64,000 bases of DNA from Sulfidibacter corallicola (GTDB lineage: Bacteria > Acidobacteriota > Holophagae > Acanthopleuribacterales > Acanthopleuribacteraceae). The DNA lies in assembly GCF_017498545.1 (NCBI RefSeq), contig NZ_CP071793.1, positions 6,647,001 through 6,711,000 on the forward strand. The letters run 5' to 3'. Below are positions 1 through 9,161 of the stretch, one piece after another (position 1 is the first letter of the stretch; every line of letters begins with the position of its first letter). The translations under genes were made by a program, and so were the position numbers. Below the pieces are notes generated by a model that worked only from the letters and a program-made list of their open reading frames with translations, was not told the origin of the DNA and ran no database searches.

Positions 1-10
1 GGCGGTTGGA

Positions 11-724
11 TCAGTGTTTGGTGTCCCCGTCCCAGGGGGCATCCGGAGCCTTGTAGGGATCTTCCTCCTTGGCTTCGGTCGCGGCCGCGGCTTCAGGTGC
101 CGGCGGGGCTTCCGGTGCGTCGCCACCCGCTGCGGGCGGGGGCGGAGGGGGAGGAGGTGCTGCCGCTTCGGGCGTCGGCGGTGGAGGCACGCTGCCGGCC
201 GGAGGCGGCGGGGGCGCTGCGGCCGCTTGAGCCGCGGTCGTTTCGATGACGCGGGTGCCGACGTAGGTGTCGCCCCAGCGATCGCCGTTGGGATCGGTGA
301 AGACCTTATAGCATTCGATGCAGACCCAGACGAACCCCGCCAGGCCCGTGAGCGGCGTCAGCAATCCGCCGATCACCGTGGCGACCAGCACCGCCGAAGC
401 GGCCGAGCCGGCCCAAAGCGGGATGTTGCGTTTGGCCGAGGTCTCCATGTCGATGGGCGATCCGTCGACCTTGACGACTTTCATGTTGAACAAGCTCTTT
501 CCGATGCTCGCGCCGCCCAGTTGTTCGATGGGCAAGGCGTCTTTGATGGCGATGTATGCCGCGCCCGCCAGGATGGACAATGCCGCGGCAAGCGCCGCCC
601 CGAGAAGGGGAATCCAGCCGAGGACCAACCCCAGGACAAATGAGAGAACAAACGTGATGAGACCGCTGATGATGCTGTCGATAATTGCGGCAATGACGCG
701 CTTTGTAGGGTCCGCCTTAGCCAT
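11..724 (-). CDS. RDD family membrane protein with Pro/Ala-rich tail
   Basis: A 237-residue membrane protein. The first half (about residues 8-140) has the RDD-family pattern: a basic N-terminus, then a hydrophobic helix carrying KRVIAAIID, and further hydrophobic stretches near residues 20-60 and 103-135. RDD proteins are small inner-membrane proteins of mostly unknown role, some linked to ion or solute transport. From about residue 165 the protein changes to a low-complexity Pro/Ala tail with runs of prolines, ending in an acidic stretch; this is probably a disordered cytoplasmic extension. The start is supported by a GAGGAG-like site just upstream on the minus strand. No operon partner is visible in the window. 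Family assignment is fairly secure; function is unknown. Confidence 0.75.
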   Translation of the reverse strand: MAKADPTKRVIAAIIDSIISGLITFVLSFVLGLVLGWIPLLGAALAAALSILAGAAYIAIKDALPIEQLGGASIGKSLFNMKVVKVDGSPIDMETSAKRNIPLWAGSAASAVLVATVIGGLLTPLTGLAGFVWVCIECYKVFTDPNGDRWGDTYVGTRVIETTAAQAAAAPPPPPAGSVPPPPTPEAAAPPPPPPPPAAGGDAPEAPPAPEAAAATEAKEEDPYKAPDAPWDGDTKH

Positions 725-1392
725 ATAACTTACTCCTCAATGGTGAAACCGAGATGAGTGGATGCAACGACACATATTCAGGGTGTCCGTCGGGGACCTC
801 CGGTTTCGTTTCGGGTGAAAGATCGTTGATGGAATCGTGAACGTGGTGGTTGCTGGAAAATCGCCCCAATCATGGGTAGAAATGGGTGGGAACGAGTTGT
901 TCGCGGGTAGGCTCCGAATGGTTCCTTTGCTCCCGAGATGAGCAAAGACAGTGACGATGAAAAGGGGTCGGGAGTGAAGATATCATCGATTCTAACTGAA
1001 TCGCAGCCAAGATGTTGAAGATATTCCGCTATTCTTGTCCGAACCGCAAGGTGGTGGTGACGACCCCGTGTGGCCGGAGTGGTTCCCGTCAAACGGGAGC
1101 GTGGGGGTTTGGATCGCTGGGTAAGGCGGAAACCCGGTCCCAAAAGGGCCACATCTGGTTGGCCTTCGACGCGCTGCAGGCGTGAGCCGGAAAGTCGATG
1201 CGTCACCGCCCGCATACTGTTATGGTTGTCGGAAACGAATGGATGTGTGACCGAGAGGGCACACGCGAAAGTCAGTGTTTATGAAGGGGATGGGCTGAAA
1301 TCTGATCCCTTGGATCCAACCGGGTGCGAATCCGGGCCCGCGCTCGAGTCGGGCTGCAGGAGTTCGCGCCACGACCGAGGAGCGAACCCGTT
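725..1392. other. Intergenic region, no supported gene
   Basis: This 668-base gap lies between the divergent RDD gene and the AhpD-like gene, so it should hold promoters for both. Open frames here (for example minus strand 778-1215) give Arg/Pro/Thr-rich, family-less translations and look like non-coding shadows. A GAGGAG ribosome-binding site at 1377-1382 serves the downstream gene. I see no convincing promoter, repeat or RNA gene. Confidence 0.5.
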
Positions 1393-2007
1393 ATGTGGAT
1401 TGAAACCGTGGCCCCGGAGCGGGCCCAGGGCAAGTTGAAGAAACTCTATGAACGCGTGAAGGGACCCAACGGGGAAATCGACAACATTTTGCGCGTCCAT
1501 GCACTGCGGCCGCATACCCTGGAAGGGCACATGGCCCTTTACAAGAATGTGTTGCACCATTCGGCCAATCGCGTCCCCAAGTGGTTACTGGAAGCTTTGG
1601 GCGTGTACGTCAGCCATCTCAATGGTTGTGAGTATTGTGTGGCCCACCATTACGAGGGCATGCGGCGCCTGCTGGACGACGGGGCGCGAGCCGAACGCAT
1701 TCGCGAGGCGATCGAGGCCGATCGCCCGGAGGACGTCTTTCGAGGTGCCGAGCTGGCCGCCTGCCGATACGCCGCCATCCTGACCCGCGATCCGTCCCGC
1801 CTCGAAAAAGCCGATGTCGATCGCATGCGAGATGCCGGCCTCGACGACGGCCAAATCCTGGAAATCAATCAGGTCGTCGCCTACTTCGCCTATGCCAACC
1901 GCACCGTTTTGGGGCTGGGCATCGACCTCGCCGGCGAAGTGCTGGGTCTTTCGCCCGGGGATAACGACGACCCCGACAACTGGCATCACCAGGAAGCGCG
2001 TACCTGA
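1393..2007 (+). CDS. AhpD-like (carboxymuconolactone decarboxylase family) peroxidase-related protein
   Basis: A 204-residue all-helical protein of the CMD/AhpD superfamily. The diagnostic CxxC plus downstream His is present as CEYCVAHH at about residues 79-86, preceded by the usual helix. In AhpD-type proteins these cysteines reduce peroxides or act as a thiol relay. The length and the N-terminal pattern WIETVxPExAxGxL match the peroxidase-related subfamily, which is about 190-200 residues long. The frame is open further upstream, but the ATG at 1393 follows a GAGGAG site and begins the conserved region. It stands alone; the next gene on the same strand begins about 215 bases later. The physiological substrate cannot be inferred. 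Confidence 0.85.
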   Translation: MWIETVAPERAQGKLKKLYERVKGPNGEIDNILRVHALRPHTLEGHMALYKNVLHHSANRVPKWLLEALGVYVSHLNGCEYCVAHHYEGMRRLLDDGARAERIREAIEADRPEDVFRGAELAACRYAAILTRDPSRLEKADVDRMRDAGLDDGQILEINQVVAYFAYANRTVLGLGIDLAGEVLGLSPGDNDDPDNWHHQEART

Positions 2008-2222
2008 AGGTCCAATGGCCGATCGCGATCGGGCGCATGGCCCACCGGGGCCCCTTCTCACGATCGGCGGAAGTCCTGGTTTGCACTGTCGTGCAGCCGA
2101 TTTCGTGATGTCGCCGGTTTACGCTCGGCGTCGATCTTCGCAGTCGATTCCCGCGCCATAATCGGGAGTGTCCCTGATCGCGGTGGGGGAATCGACCCGG
2201 CAATGGGTGTGGGTCGCCGCCC

Positions 2223-3011
2223 GTGTTTATTGTGAAGGATGGATTTGTGGATTATTGGATGTACGGGCTCTTTCTCGTGGCCGGTTTCTTCTGCGGGCTG
2301 ATCAACACCATTGCCGGCAGCGGATCGCTCATTTCGCTGCCGTTGCTCATTTTTGCCGGATTGCCGGCGAACGTCGCCAACGGCACCAACCGCGTCGCGA
2401 TTCTCATGCAGAGCGTCATCGGCATTGCCGGCTTCGCCAAGCACGGTCGTCTCGACTTCCGCCACGGGGCCTGGCTGGTCCTTCCCAGCGTGGTGGGCGC
2501 CGTCGTGGGGGCACAGGTGGCGGTGGATCTGGATGAACGCCTGATGCGACTGTCCCTCGCCGTCATCATGTTTCTCATGCTCGGCCTGATACTGGCCAGG
2601 CCCAAACGCTGGCTGCGCGGGTCCGGAGTGGAGACCCCGCCGAAGGTGACCTGGAAGGAAGTGGTCAGCTTTTTCGCGATCGGGTTCTACGGTGGATTCA
2701 TCCAGGCCGGTGTGGGCATCTTCCTGCTGGCAAGCCTGGTCCTGGTGTCCGGGTACGATCTGGTCAAAGCGAATGGCGTCAAGCTGATGCTTGTACTCGC
2801 CTACACGCCGTTCGCCCTCGCCGTCTTCGTGGCGGCCGATCAGGTGGACTGGCTGCTGGGCCTGTGGCTCGGAGTGGGGAACATGGTGGGTGCCTGGGTC
2901 GGCGCGCGCATGGCGGTCCAGAAGGGAGCCGGTTTTGTACGGTGGGTTTTGGTGGGGGTGGTGGCGATTTCCGCACTAAAATTGATGTATGACGCCATGG
3001 TCACTTTTTGA
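2223..3011 (+). CDS. TauE/SafE (TSUP) family membrane transporter
   Basis: An integral membrane protein of about 250-262 residues with roughly eight hydrophobic segments. It has the TSUP hallmark near the N-terminus (GLINTIAGSGSLISLP, then PANVANGTNRVA) and a related second half beginning near GFYGGFIQAGVGIFLL, as expected for the internal duplication of this family. TSUP proteins export or import sulfite, sulfonates and other small organic anions; the substrate here is not evident. The start is uncertain: the longest frame begins at a GTG at 2223, while an in-frame ATG at 2259 would also leave a complete first helix, and neither has a strong ribosome-binding site. No linked sulfur-metabolism gene is visible. 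Confidence 0.85.
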   Translation: MFIVKDGFVDYWMYGLFLVAGFFCGLINTIAGSGSLISLPLLIFAGLPANVANGTNRVAILMQSVIGIAGFAKHGRLDFRHGAWLVLPSVVGAVVGAQVAVDLDERLMRLSLAVIMFLMLGLILARPKRWLRGSGVETPPKVTWKEVVSFFAIGFYGGFIQAGVGIFLLASLVLVSGYDLVKANGVKLMLVLAYTPFALAVFVAADQVDWLLGLWLGVGNMVGAWVGARMAVQKGAGFVRWVLVGVVAISALKLMYDAMVTF

Positions 3012-4024
3012 TGGATCAAAAAGTACCAAAGAGACGCGAAATATATTGAAAATATATTGAGGAAGCACCGGTTGCTTTCTGCGCATCGACCTGTCTCGGG
3101 TCCTGCGATCCGTATGTTCTAATGACGCCGTGATAATCTGGCCCATTGGGCGATTTTGTAATCGGGTGAAAAATAGAAACAAGTATAATTTGCTTAATTT
3201 AAATGGGTTGTCGCTTGTTGCCGATGCTGCGGTTAAGGGCTTCCGAACCGGCACTTTCGGCACGTCAACTCCGGCCAAATGGCGATCGGGATGTTCAAGG
3301 ATTGCCATTCACCTCGACGCTCCGGGTCTTGCTCGAAAAAAAAGAATATTTTTAAGGAAAAATTTTAGCTTTTTTGATCATCTGCCGTTATAAAGGGTGG
3401 AAGCCAAGTTGATGATCAAATTTGAACAATTTTTTTGTGAACAAGACAGCGTGCGCCCTGATAGGGTTTTTTTGAATATGAAGATTGGCTTAGACCACTT
3501 TTAAGTGGTCTATGTGGGGAGACTGCCGGCCCGGGAGGGCCGGCTTTTTTTTTCGCCGATCACGGCTGAACCCATGGGTTTCGGATCGATCGAATCGCTC
3601 TGCCTGCCACCAGTTTTCCGGTAGCGATCCGCCGCACCAAATGGATATGTCTTCTTGACTTGATCCGCGCATCTGGCTTAGGTTGCCATTAGCTCGACGT
3701 GAGCCTGAAAGTTAGTTCTGCATCCCGATCAGCGGTGACTTCGGATTTTCGCCACAGGGGCTACACGGGAAACGGAATCGAGGCGCGTTTGTTGTAAATT
3801 CCTTTTCATTGTGTGTTTACAGCCCCGTGTCTCATTCTGGATCCCCGTGTTTGCGGTGGGTTGGATTGGAAAGTCCTTGGTTCGCTGTGCGGAATGAATG
3901 GACATCTTTCGGGAGCACCTCTAGCTCAGTGTCCGTTCGGAAGCGGAATCATCGCTTTCCGGCGAGCCGTTTCGACATTCCGGCGATCTTGGATGGGACC
4001 TAGTTTTGGCTTTGGAGGGATTGG
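3012..4024. other. Long intergenic region with an isolated terminator
   Basis: About 1 kb without a convincing gene. Bases 3120-3480 are clearly AT-richer than the flanking genes. The only strong structure is the double hairpin and T-run at 3491-3553. Small frames here have no recognisable domain. The last part carries the GGAGGGA ribosome-binding site (4014-4020) of the next gene. Confidence 0.5.
3491..3553 (+). terminator. Rho-independent terminator preceded by a perfect 22-nt palindrome
   Basis: A perfect palindrome (3491-3512: a 10-base arm TAGACCACTT, a TT loop and its complement) is followed 12 bases later by a GC hairpin (GCCGGCCC at 3525-3532, GGGA loop, GGGCCGGC at 3537-3544) and then nine T residues. 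It lies 480 bases past the transporter stop, so it ends either a long 3' UTR or an independent small RNA. Confidence 0.8.
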
Positions 4025-5026
4025 ATGAATCATCGGTTTTGGAAGTTCCTGGCGGTTGCGTCGCTTTTCGCCGTGCTGAACCCGGGATGGGCCTTCTCCC
4101 AGTCGGGTTTCCCCGCGACCGTGCTCGCCGCGCAGAACCAATCCAAGGGAATCGCCCTGAAGATGGATAAGCGCGTCCTGAAACTCTTCGAAAAAATGAA
4201 GGCCAGATACGCCGGACAGCCGCTTTTTGTCGCCTACGAGGGAAAGTTCATCACGGAAAACAACGGCATGCTGGTCGAAGCGACCTTCGCCTCCAAGATG
4301 ACGGTCCGCGATGCCAATCACCTCGAGATGACTTCCGACATCCAAATGGCGATTCAGGCCATGAATGTGTCGCCCAAGATTCTCATGAACCTGGTTCACG
4401 ATGGTCGCGAGATGTGGCTGGATTTGGAATTTCCCCACATCCCCAACCGCCAGGTGGTCAAAATCGACTTGAAGCACATGCGCAAGTTGGCGGAACTCAA
4501 CGGGCAGCTCTCGTTCATTCCCGGTAAGCCGGGTACGCGCAATCCCATCGAACTGATCGTGGAATACACCGATTTGTTTCCCTTCGATCTGGAGCGGGTC
4601 AAGGATGACAAGGCGTTCCTCAAGGCGCAGATCCCCCAATTCCTATGGACCCAGTTCGGCGTGCCCGAACCGGAGGGCTCCGGGATCGACTTTTCCACGG
4701 CCACATTGGTTTTGGACCGGAAATCCGGACAGATTCGCGAGATGCACATCGGCAACGGTGAAAAGAAACATTTCGAAATGCGCTTCACGGAGCAACAATT
4801 CAAGAAAAAGAGTGATTTGCCGGATGCCCTGTTTCAATACAAGATGCCCGAGGGAGTCGTATTCTCCGATTTGAACGAGATGTTCGCCGGAAAAAGCAAG
4901 ACGGCGCCCAAGCCCTCCAAACAACGCACGCTGAAGATTCCCTCGGAGCAGAAATCCGAGAAGGCACCGGCGACCAAATCCGAAAAGGGCAGTGACAGCA
5001 CCCGATCTTCCAGTGAGAAAAAGTGA
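4025..5026 (+). CDS. Secreted LolA-like (DUF2092-type) protein
   Basis: A 333-residue protein. It has an N-terminal signal peptide (basic MNHR, hydrophobic core to about residue 25), a body of about 240 residues rich in alternating beta strands, and a Lys/Ser/Glu-rich tail from about residue 290. The C-terminal part of the body (PDALFQYKMPEGVVF) resembles the end of LolA/DUF2092-like folds, which bind lipids or lipoprotein acyl chains in the periplasm. The start is supported by a GGAGGGA site five bases upstream. There is no lipobox Cys, so it is probably soluble and periplasmic. It stands alone. The fold assignment is by pattern only; a function in lipoprotein or lipid trafficking is not established. 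Confidence 0.5.
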   Translation: MNHRFWKFLAVASLFAVLNPGWAFSQSGFPATVLAAQNQSKGIALKMDKRVLKLFEKMKARYAGQPLFVAYEGKFITENNGMLVEATFASKMTVRDANHLEMTSDIQMAIQAMNVSPKILMNLVHDGREMWLDLEFPHIPNRQVVKIDLKHMRKLAELNGQLSFIPGKPGTRNPIELIVEYTDLFPFDLERVKDDKAFLKAQIPQFLWTQFGVPEPEGSGIDFSTATLVLDRKSGQIREMHIGNGEKKHFEMRFTEQQFKKKSDLPDALFQYKMPEGVVFSDLNEMFAGKSKTAPKPSKQRTLKIPSEQKSEKAPATKSEKGSDSTRSSSEKK

Positions 5027-5364
5027 GGTCGGCAAGCCGGGCGAACCCCATCGGTGGATTTTCCGATCGGGCTTTCGACCCCCCTGGGTTGTGAAGAAAG
5101 CCTGATTTTGTTCGTTATTTTTGAGATTTCGCGCGATGTTTTCTTGTCGCCCGAATCGAGCGAATCTGAATGGCGTTTGCGGTAACTTGTTTGTTATCAG
5201 GTTATAGTGTCGGGCTTTCAGGGCGCATTGAATGCGGTAGAGTTTGACCCGACGGTTTTCCCATCAAGGACGTGCGCGATTGCATCCACCCGATTCGCAC
5301 TCTTTAGGTACAATAGCCCCTTCTCGACCTTGAGGTTGGGAGACTTCGAACGAGGAACGGGGCC
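5027..5364. other. Intergenic region upstream of purU
   Basis: 338 bases without a gene. A weak inverted repeat, GGTAAC...GTTATC, lies near 5180-5200 in an AT-rich stretch and could be part of a promoter or operator. A GAGGAACG site precedes the purU start. Nothing else is supported. Confidence 0.4.
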
Positions 5365-6198
5365 ATGAAACGAATCGTATTTGTGGAAGCGCCGGACGCC
5401 GTCGGTCTGGTTCATCGAATCACGGGCGTTTTTGTCGAGCTTGGACTGAATATCGTCACCAACGACGAATACGTGGCACAGAAAAACCGTCGCTTCTTCA
5501 TGCGCAGCGAGGTGGTCGGTACGGCCGATGATCAAGTCATCCGTGTCGCCCTGCGGGAGCGCCTGCCCCTTGCCGAAACCATTTGGGTCCTGCCCGAGCG
5601 GAAAAAAGAGATCGTGGTGCTCGCGACCAAGGAATCTCATTGCCTCGGCGATTTGCTGCTGCGCCAATACGCGGGCGAGTTGAAGGCCAACATCAGGGCG
5701 GTCATCGCCAACCACGACACCTTGGGTTCCCTGGTCGAGAAGTTCGGCGTGCCCTTCGTGCACGTACCCCACAAGGGATTGACCCGTGAAGCCCACGAGC
5801 GAGCCATGCTCGCCGAAATCCACCGATTCGAACCGGAACTCCTGGTGCTCGCCAAATACATGCGGGTCCTGAGTTCGGATTTCGTCAGTGCCTTTCCCCA
5901 TCGCATGGTCAACATTCACCACAGCTTTCTGCCGGCCTTCGTGGGTGCCCAACCCTATCGTCAGGCCTGGGAGCGCGGCGTGAAGATCATCGGAGCCACC
6001 TCGCATTTCGTCACCGATGATTTGGACGCGGGTCCCATCATCGCCCAGCAAGTGCTGCCCGTGGACCACACCCACAGCGCTCGCGACATGGCGCTCGCCG
6101 GGCGCGACGTGGAAAAGAACACCCTGGCCAACGCCCTGAAGCTGGTCTTCGAAGATCGAGTCTTCGTTTTCCAGAACCGAACCATCATCTTCAACTAG
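5365..6198 (+). CDS. purU: Formyltetrahydrofolate deformylase
   Basis: A 277-residue protein with an N-terminal ACT domain (about 1-75) and a C-terminal formyltransferase fold (about 85-277). It hydrolyses 10-formyltetrahydrofolate to tetrahydrofolate and formate, balancing the one-carbon pool and supplying formate. Formyltransferase motifs are clear: NIHHSFLPAF near residue 182 supplies the catalytic Asn and His, and DDLDAGPII near 217-225 supplies the catalytic Asp. The ACT-plus-hydrolase arrangement and the length separate PurU from PurN (no ACT domain) and from Fmt. It appears monocistronic. The nearby class V aminotransferase on the other strand also touches glycine/one-carbon metabolism, but no operon link exists. 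Confidence 0.93.
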   Translation: MKRIVFVEAPDAVGLVHRITGVFVELGLNIVTNDEYVAQKNRRFFMRSEVVGTADDQVIRVALRERLPLAETIWVLPERKKEIVVLATKESHCLGDLLLRQYAGELKANIRAVIANHDTLGSLVEKFGVPFVHVPHKGLTREAHERAMLAEIHRFEPELLVLAKYMRVLSSDFVSAFPHRMVNIHHSFLPAFVGAQPYRQAWERGVKIIGATSHFVTDDLDAGPIIAQQVLPVDHTHSARDMALAGRDVEKNTLANALKLVFEDRVFVFQNRTIIFN

Positions 6199-6488
6199 TG
6201 CTCATCCGGAAACGGAATGGGTGGAATTTTCAAGTTGGTTTGATTGGATGGGCCCGGTATCGGGCCACAGGGGCTCGCTCTCGACAAGTTACTTATGCGT
6301 AGATGATTGGCAGAAACCCGGTGGCTGGCTGCCGGCTGTCGTGGGGACTCGGCCGATTCCAAGGGCGGATGGTTTGACCGATTTGGGCGCGCGACGGCGG
6401 GTCCGGCGCGCCTTTCGGTACCATTAATATATGTATTGAACCTTTGGGATCGCCTGTCGCCATCCCTTCGACCGATTCGTGGCGGGTG

Positions 6489-7703
6489 TCAGTCCACGAA
6501 GTGGTCCGCATCGCGAACCAGGTTTTCTTCCATTGCGGCCATCCCCTCACTGATTTTCAGGTTCAGGCCTTCGTGTTTGAAACTCATGCCCAGCGCGTAG
6601 AGCACCTTGAACAGGTTTTGGGAGCGACACTGTTCGCCCATCTGGCCGATTCGAAGAATGGGCAATCCGAAGGCCCCGGCGATTTCCACGTGAAAGGTGT
6701 CGGCCATGTATTGGCGAAGGGCCAGACCGTCGATGCCTTCCGGGATCTTGATCGCGACCACCGAATTGAGCCGGTATTCTTTCGGCACGTACAACTCGAG
6801 ACCCATGGCTTCGATGCCGGCCTGGAGCGCGGTCGAGCTGAGTTGGTGCCGATCGAAACGCTTTTCGAGGGTTTCCTCGCAAATCAGGCGCAGTGCTTCG
6901 TGGATGGCGAGAATGCCAGGGACGGGTGCCGTGTAGTGGTACTGCTGAAATCCCCAGAACCGCCAGGCGCGGCGTGCGTCGAAACACCAGTGGGGGTGAT
7001 CGCCGGGCCGTTGTTTTAGCGTGTTCCAGGCCTCGTCCGAAAAGGCGATCAACGAGACGCCCGGAATCGAGGAGAGACCTTTCTGACCTCCGGTCACCAG
7101 GGCGTCGATCTGCCAGTCGTCCATGTACATCGGCATGGTGGTCAGGGTACACACCGCGTCGACCACCACCAACGCGCCTTGGGCCTTGGCCATTTTCACG
7201 ATTTCGGGGAGATGGACGTTCTTGATGCCGCAGGACGTTTCGCCCTGAACCATGGTGACCACATCGTAGCGATCGCGGGCGAGCGCCTCGCGAGCCATCT
7301 CGATGGTGATCGGTTTGGCGGTTCCGGGGGGTTCGAAGACATCCACTTCGCCGCCGACACCCGCGGCCATGTCGGCGAAACGTCCACTGAAGGTGCCGAC
7401 CTTGAAGATGAGCGCCTTGCGCCCCGGCCAGAGGAGGTTGGAGACCGCCATTTCCATGGCCGCCGAGGAGGGCCCGGCCACGCCGAAGACCTTCTCGGCG
7501 CGGGTTTGAAAGCAATAGCGGGCCATGCGTTTGACGTTGTGAATGATTTTGTCCATCGTCGGTCCCAGGTGATTGATCACCTCGCCGTTTGCGCGGGCCA
7601 CGGCTTGAGGTATGGGCACGGGACCCGAGCCCATGAGCAGCAGGGGCTCCGAAGGCAGAATGCTTTGCAGGGGGGTCAATTGCTCCGGGATGGGAACGGT
7701 CAT
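6489..7703 (-). CDS. Class V aminotransferase, alanine-glyoxylate / serine-pyruvate type
   Basis: A 404-residue fold-type I PLP enzyme of the AGXT/SPT group. Near the N-terminus it has LLMGSGPVPIP, then VFGVAGPSSAAMEMA and GETSCGI in the cofactor domain. DAVCTLTTMPMYMDDWQIDAL carries the PLP-contacting Asp region and VTGGQKGLSS (about residue 206) the Schiff-base Lys. The family transfers the amino group of alanine or serine to glyoxylate or a related keto acid, giving glycine; the exact substrate pair is not determined. The frame is open to 7922, but the extra 73 residues are unlike the family and the ATG at 7703 has a GAGG site, so that start is chosen. It is divergent from the CHRD-Spondin gene and stands alone. 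Confidence 0.88.
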   Translation of the reverse strand: MTVPIPEQLTPLQSILPSEPLLLMGSGPVPIPQAVARANGEVINHLGPTMDKIIHNVKRMARYCFQTRAEKVFGVAGPSSAAMEMAVSNLLWPGRKALIFKVGTFSGRFADMAAGVGGEVDVFEPPGTAKPITIEMAREALARDRYDVVTMVQGETSCGIKNVHLPEIVKMAKAQGALVVVDAVCTLTTMPMYMDDWQIDALVTGGQKGLSSIPGVSLIAFSDEAWNTLKQRPGDHPHWCFDARRAWRFWGFQQYHYTAPVPGILAIHEALRLICEETLEKRFDRHQLSSTALQAGIEAMGLELYVPKEYRLNSVVAIKIPEGIDGLALRQYMADTFHVEIAGAFGLPILRIGQMGEQCRSQNLFKVLYALGMSFKHEGLNLKISEGMAAMEENLVRDADHFVD

Positions 7704-8126
7704 GGTGCACCTCGAACGACGAAGAGAAGATGGTGGGGCAGACCCGAGGTGCCCGTCCATGGGGACGACGGACGGGTTGGCGGGCTCGAGTCGATTGGAA
7801 GTGAATCTTCTCTGAACCTTGTCGGAATTAAAGGGTTTTTGGTTGAGAGGGCTTTTTCTGAAAAACCGGTCGGAGGAGAAGTCGTGGTGAGTGAGAGATG
7901 CGAACCCGGAGAGATCGACCAATCGTTTCTTTTGGAGATGGAGATTTTTTTGCGTTATCGATAACCGACATTATTCCGTGTATTGGCTGTTTGGGAATAT
8001 GTGAATCATATTTCCCCGTTACAGAAGTAAGTCAGTGTTTTTCTTGATAAAAGAAGTGTCTCTGTCGTGATCCAGGGATCATTTGATGGTATAAATACCG
8101 AGAAATACCTTTTCATAAAAAGACAC
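7704..8126. other. Divergent promoter region
   Basis: 423 bases between the divergent aminotransferase and CHRD-Spondin genes. Bases 7960-8120 are AT-rich and probably carry the promoter of the rightward gene, but I cannot pick convincing -35/-10 boxes. No RNA gene or repeat is seen. Confidence 0.4.
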
Positions 8127-9161
8127 ATGTTCTCGATGGCACGGAGGTTCCTTTTGAAATCCCTCTTCCTATTGTCCGCGTTTTTATGTCCGCTCGTTTT
8201 CGCTGATTACACCTTGTACAAACTCGTCCTTACCGGCGAACAGGAGACCCATTCAGTGGAAACCGATGCGGTTGGCTACGCCACCTTGGTAGCCAGCAAG
8301 GATCTCGGGGAGCTGAGTGTTTTTTTGACGCACGACGTCCAGAACGTCACCGCGGCGCACATCCATGAGGGCGCGCCTGGACAAGACGGTGGCGTGGTTT
8401 TCGATCTCGGTGACGGCACCAGTCCGATTCAGACCATCATCGACCTCACGGATCGGGAGTACGAAACCCTGGCCGGGGGTAACTACTATATCAACGTACA
8501 CTCCGAAGCCGTTCCCGCCGGAGAGATACGGGCGCAGATCGTGGGTGGCGTCGCCCCGGACCTGTATGAAGTCACGGTGACGAATGTCACGAAAGGGCAG
8601 CCATTTTCGCCGCCCTTGATTGTCGCCCACAATGACGGCGAGCGGCTGTTTCAGGCGGGGGCTCCGGCCTCCGACGGCCTGGCCGCCCTGGCCGAAGACG
8701 GTGACAACATGCCGCTCATGACCAGTTTGACCGCCAATCCCAACGTTTTTCACGTGGCCACTTGCGATCCCGTGCCCCCGGGCGGATCGGTGACCATCGA
8801 AATTTTTGCCTACGGGGCGATGCGCCAGATCTCGGTGCTGGGCATGTTGGTCAATACCAATGACGCCTTTTTCGCGGCCGACAGTCTGCGGGTCAGAAAC
8901 CCCACGCTATTCAAGCGCGACCTCTTCGCTGAAGGGACCCAGGTCATGGCGTTTGCCTACGATGCGGGCAGCGAAGCCAACAACGAGGATTGCGGTTTCA
9001 TCCCGGGTCCGGCCTGTGGGTCCGCGGGTGTTCGGGCCACGGAAGGTGCCGAAGGCTACGTGCATGTTCACAACGGGATCCAGGGAACCGCGGATCTCGG
9101 CTCCGCCGCCTACGATTGGCGTGGTCCGGTGGCCGTGATCCACATCGAACGTTCCGAATGA
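8127..9161 (+). CDS. Secreted CHRD domain - Spondin_N domain protein
   Basis: About 344 residues from the ATG at 8127; an in-frame ATG at 8136 (MARRFLLK) is equally plausible. A signal peptide (basic start, LLKSLFLLSAFLCPLVFA) is followed by a CHRD domain with its hallmark AAHIHEGAPGQDGGVVF and INVHSEAVPAGEIRAQI. A Spondin_N domain comes next, opening VTVTNVTKGQPFSPPLIVAHN and GLAALAEDGDN. CHRD domains are beta folds first described in chordin; Spondin_N occurs in F-spondin. In bacteria both are found in secreted proteins of unknown role, sometimes adjacent genes, here fused in one protein. Two Cys pairs in the C-terminal half could form disulfides. Export to periplasm or surface is inferred; the ligand is unknown. 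Confidence 0.85.
   Translation: MFSMARRFLLKSLFLLSAFLCPLVFADYTLYKLVLTGEQETHSVETDAVGYATLVASKDLGELSVFLTHDVQNVTAAHIHEGAPGQDGGVVFDLGDGTSPIQTIIDLTDREYETLAGGNYYINVHSEAVPAGEIRAQIVGGVAPDLYEVTVTNVTKGQPFSPPLIVAHNDGERLFQAGAPASDGLAALAEDGDNMPLMTSLTANPNVFHVATCDPVPPGGSVTIEIFAYGAMRQISVLGMLVNTNDAFFAADSLRVRNPTLFKRDLFAEGTQVMAFAYDAGSEANNEDCGFIPGPACGSAGVRATEGAEGYVHVHNGIQGTADLGSAAYDWRGPVAVIHIERSE

Noticed and set aside
778..1215. 145-codon minus-strand open frame between the RDD and AhpD-like genes
   Set aside because: No domain, no ribosome-binding site and an Arg/Pro/Thr-rich composition typical of non-coding GC-rich DNA.
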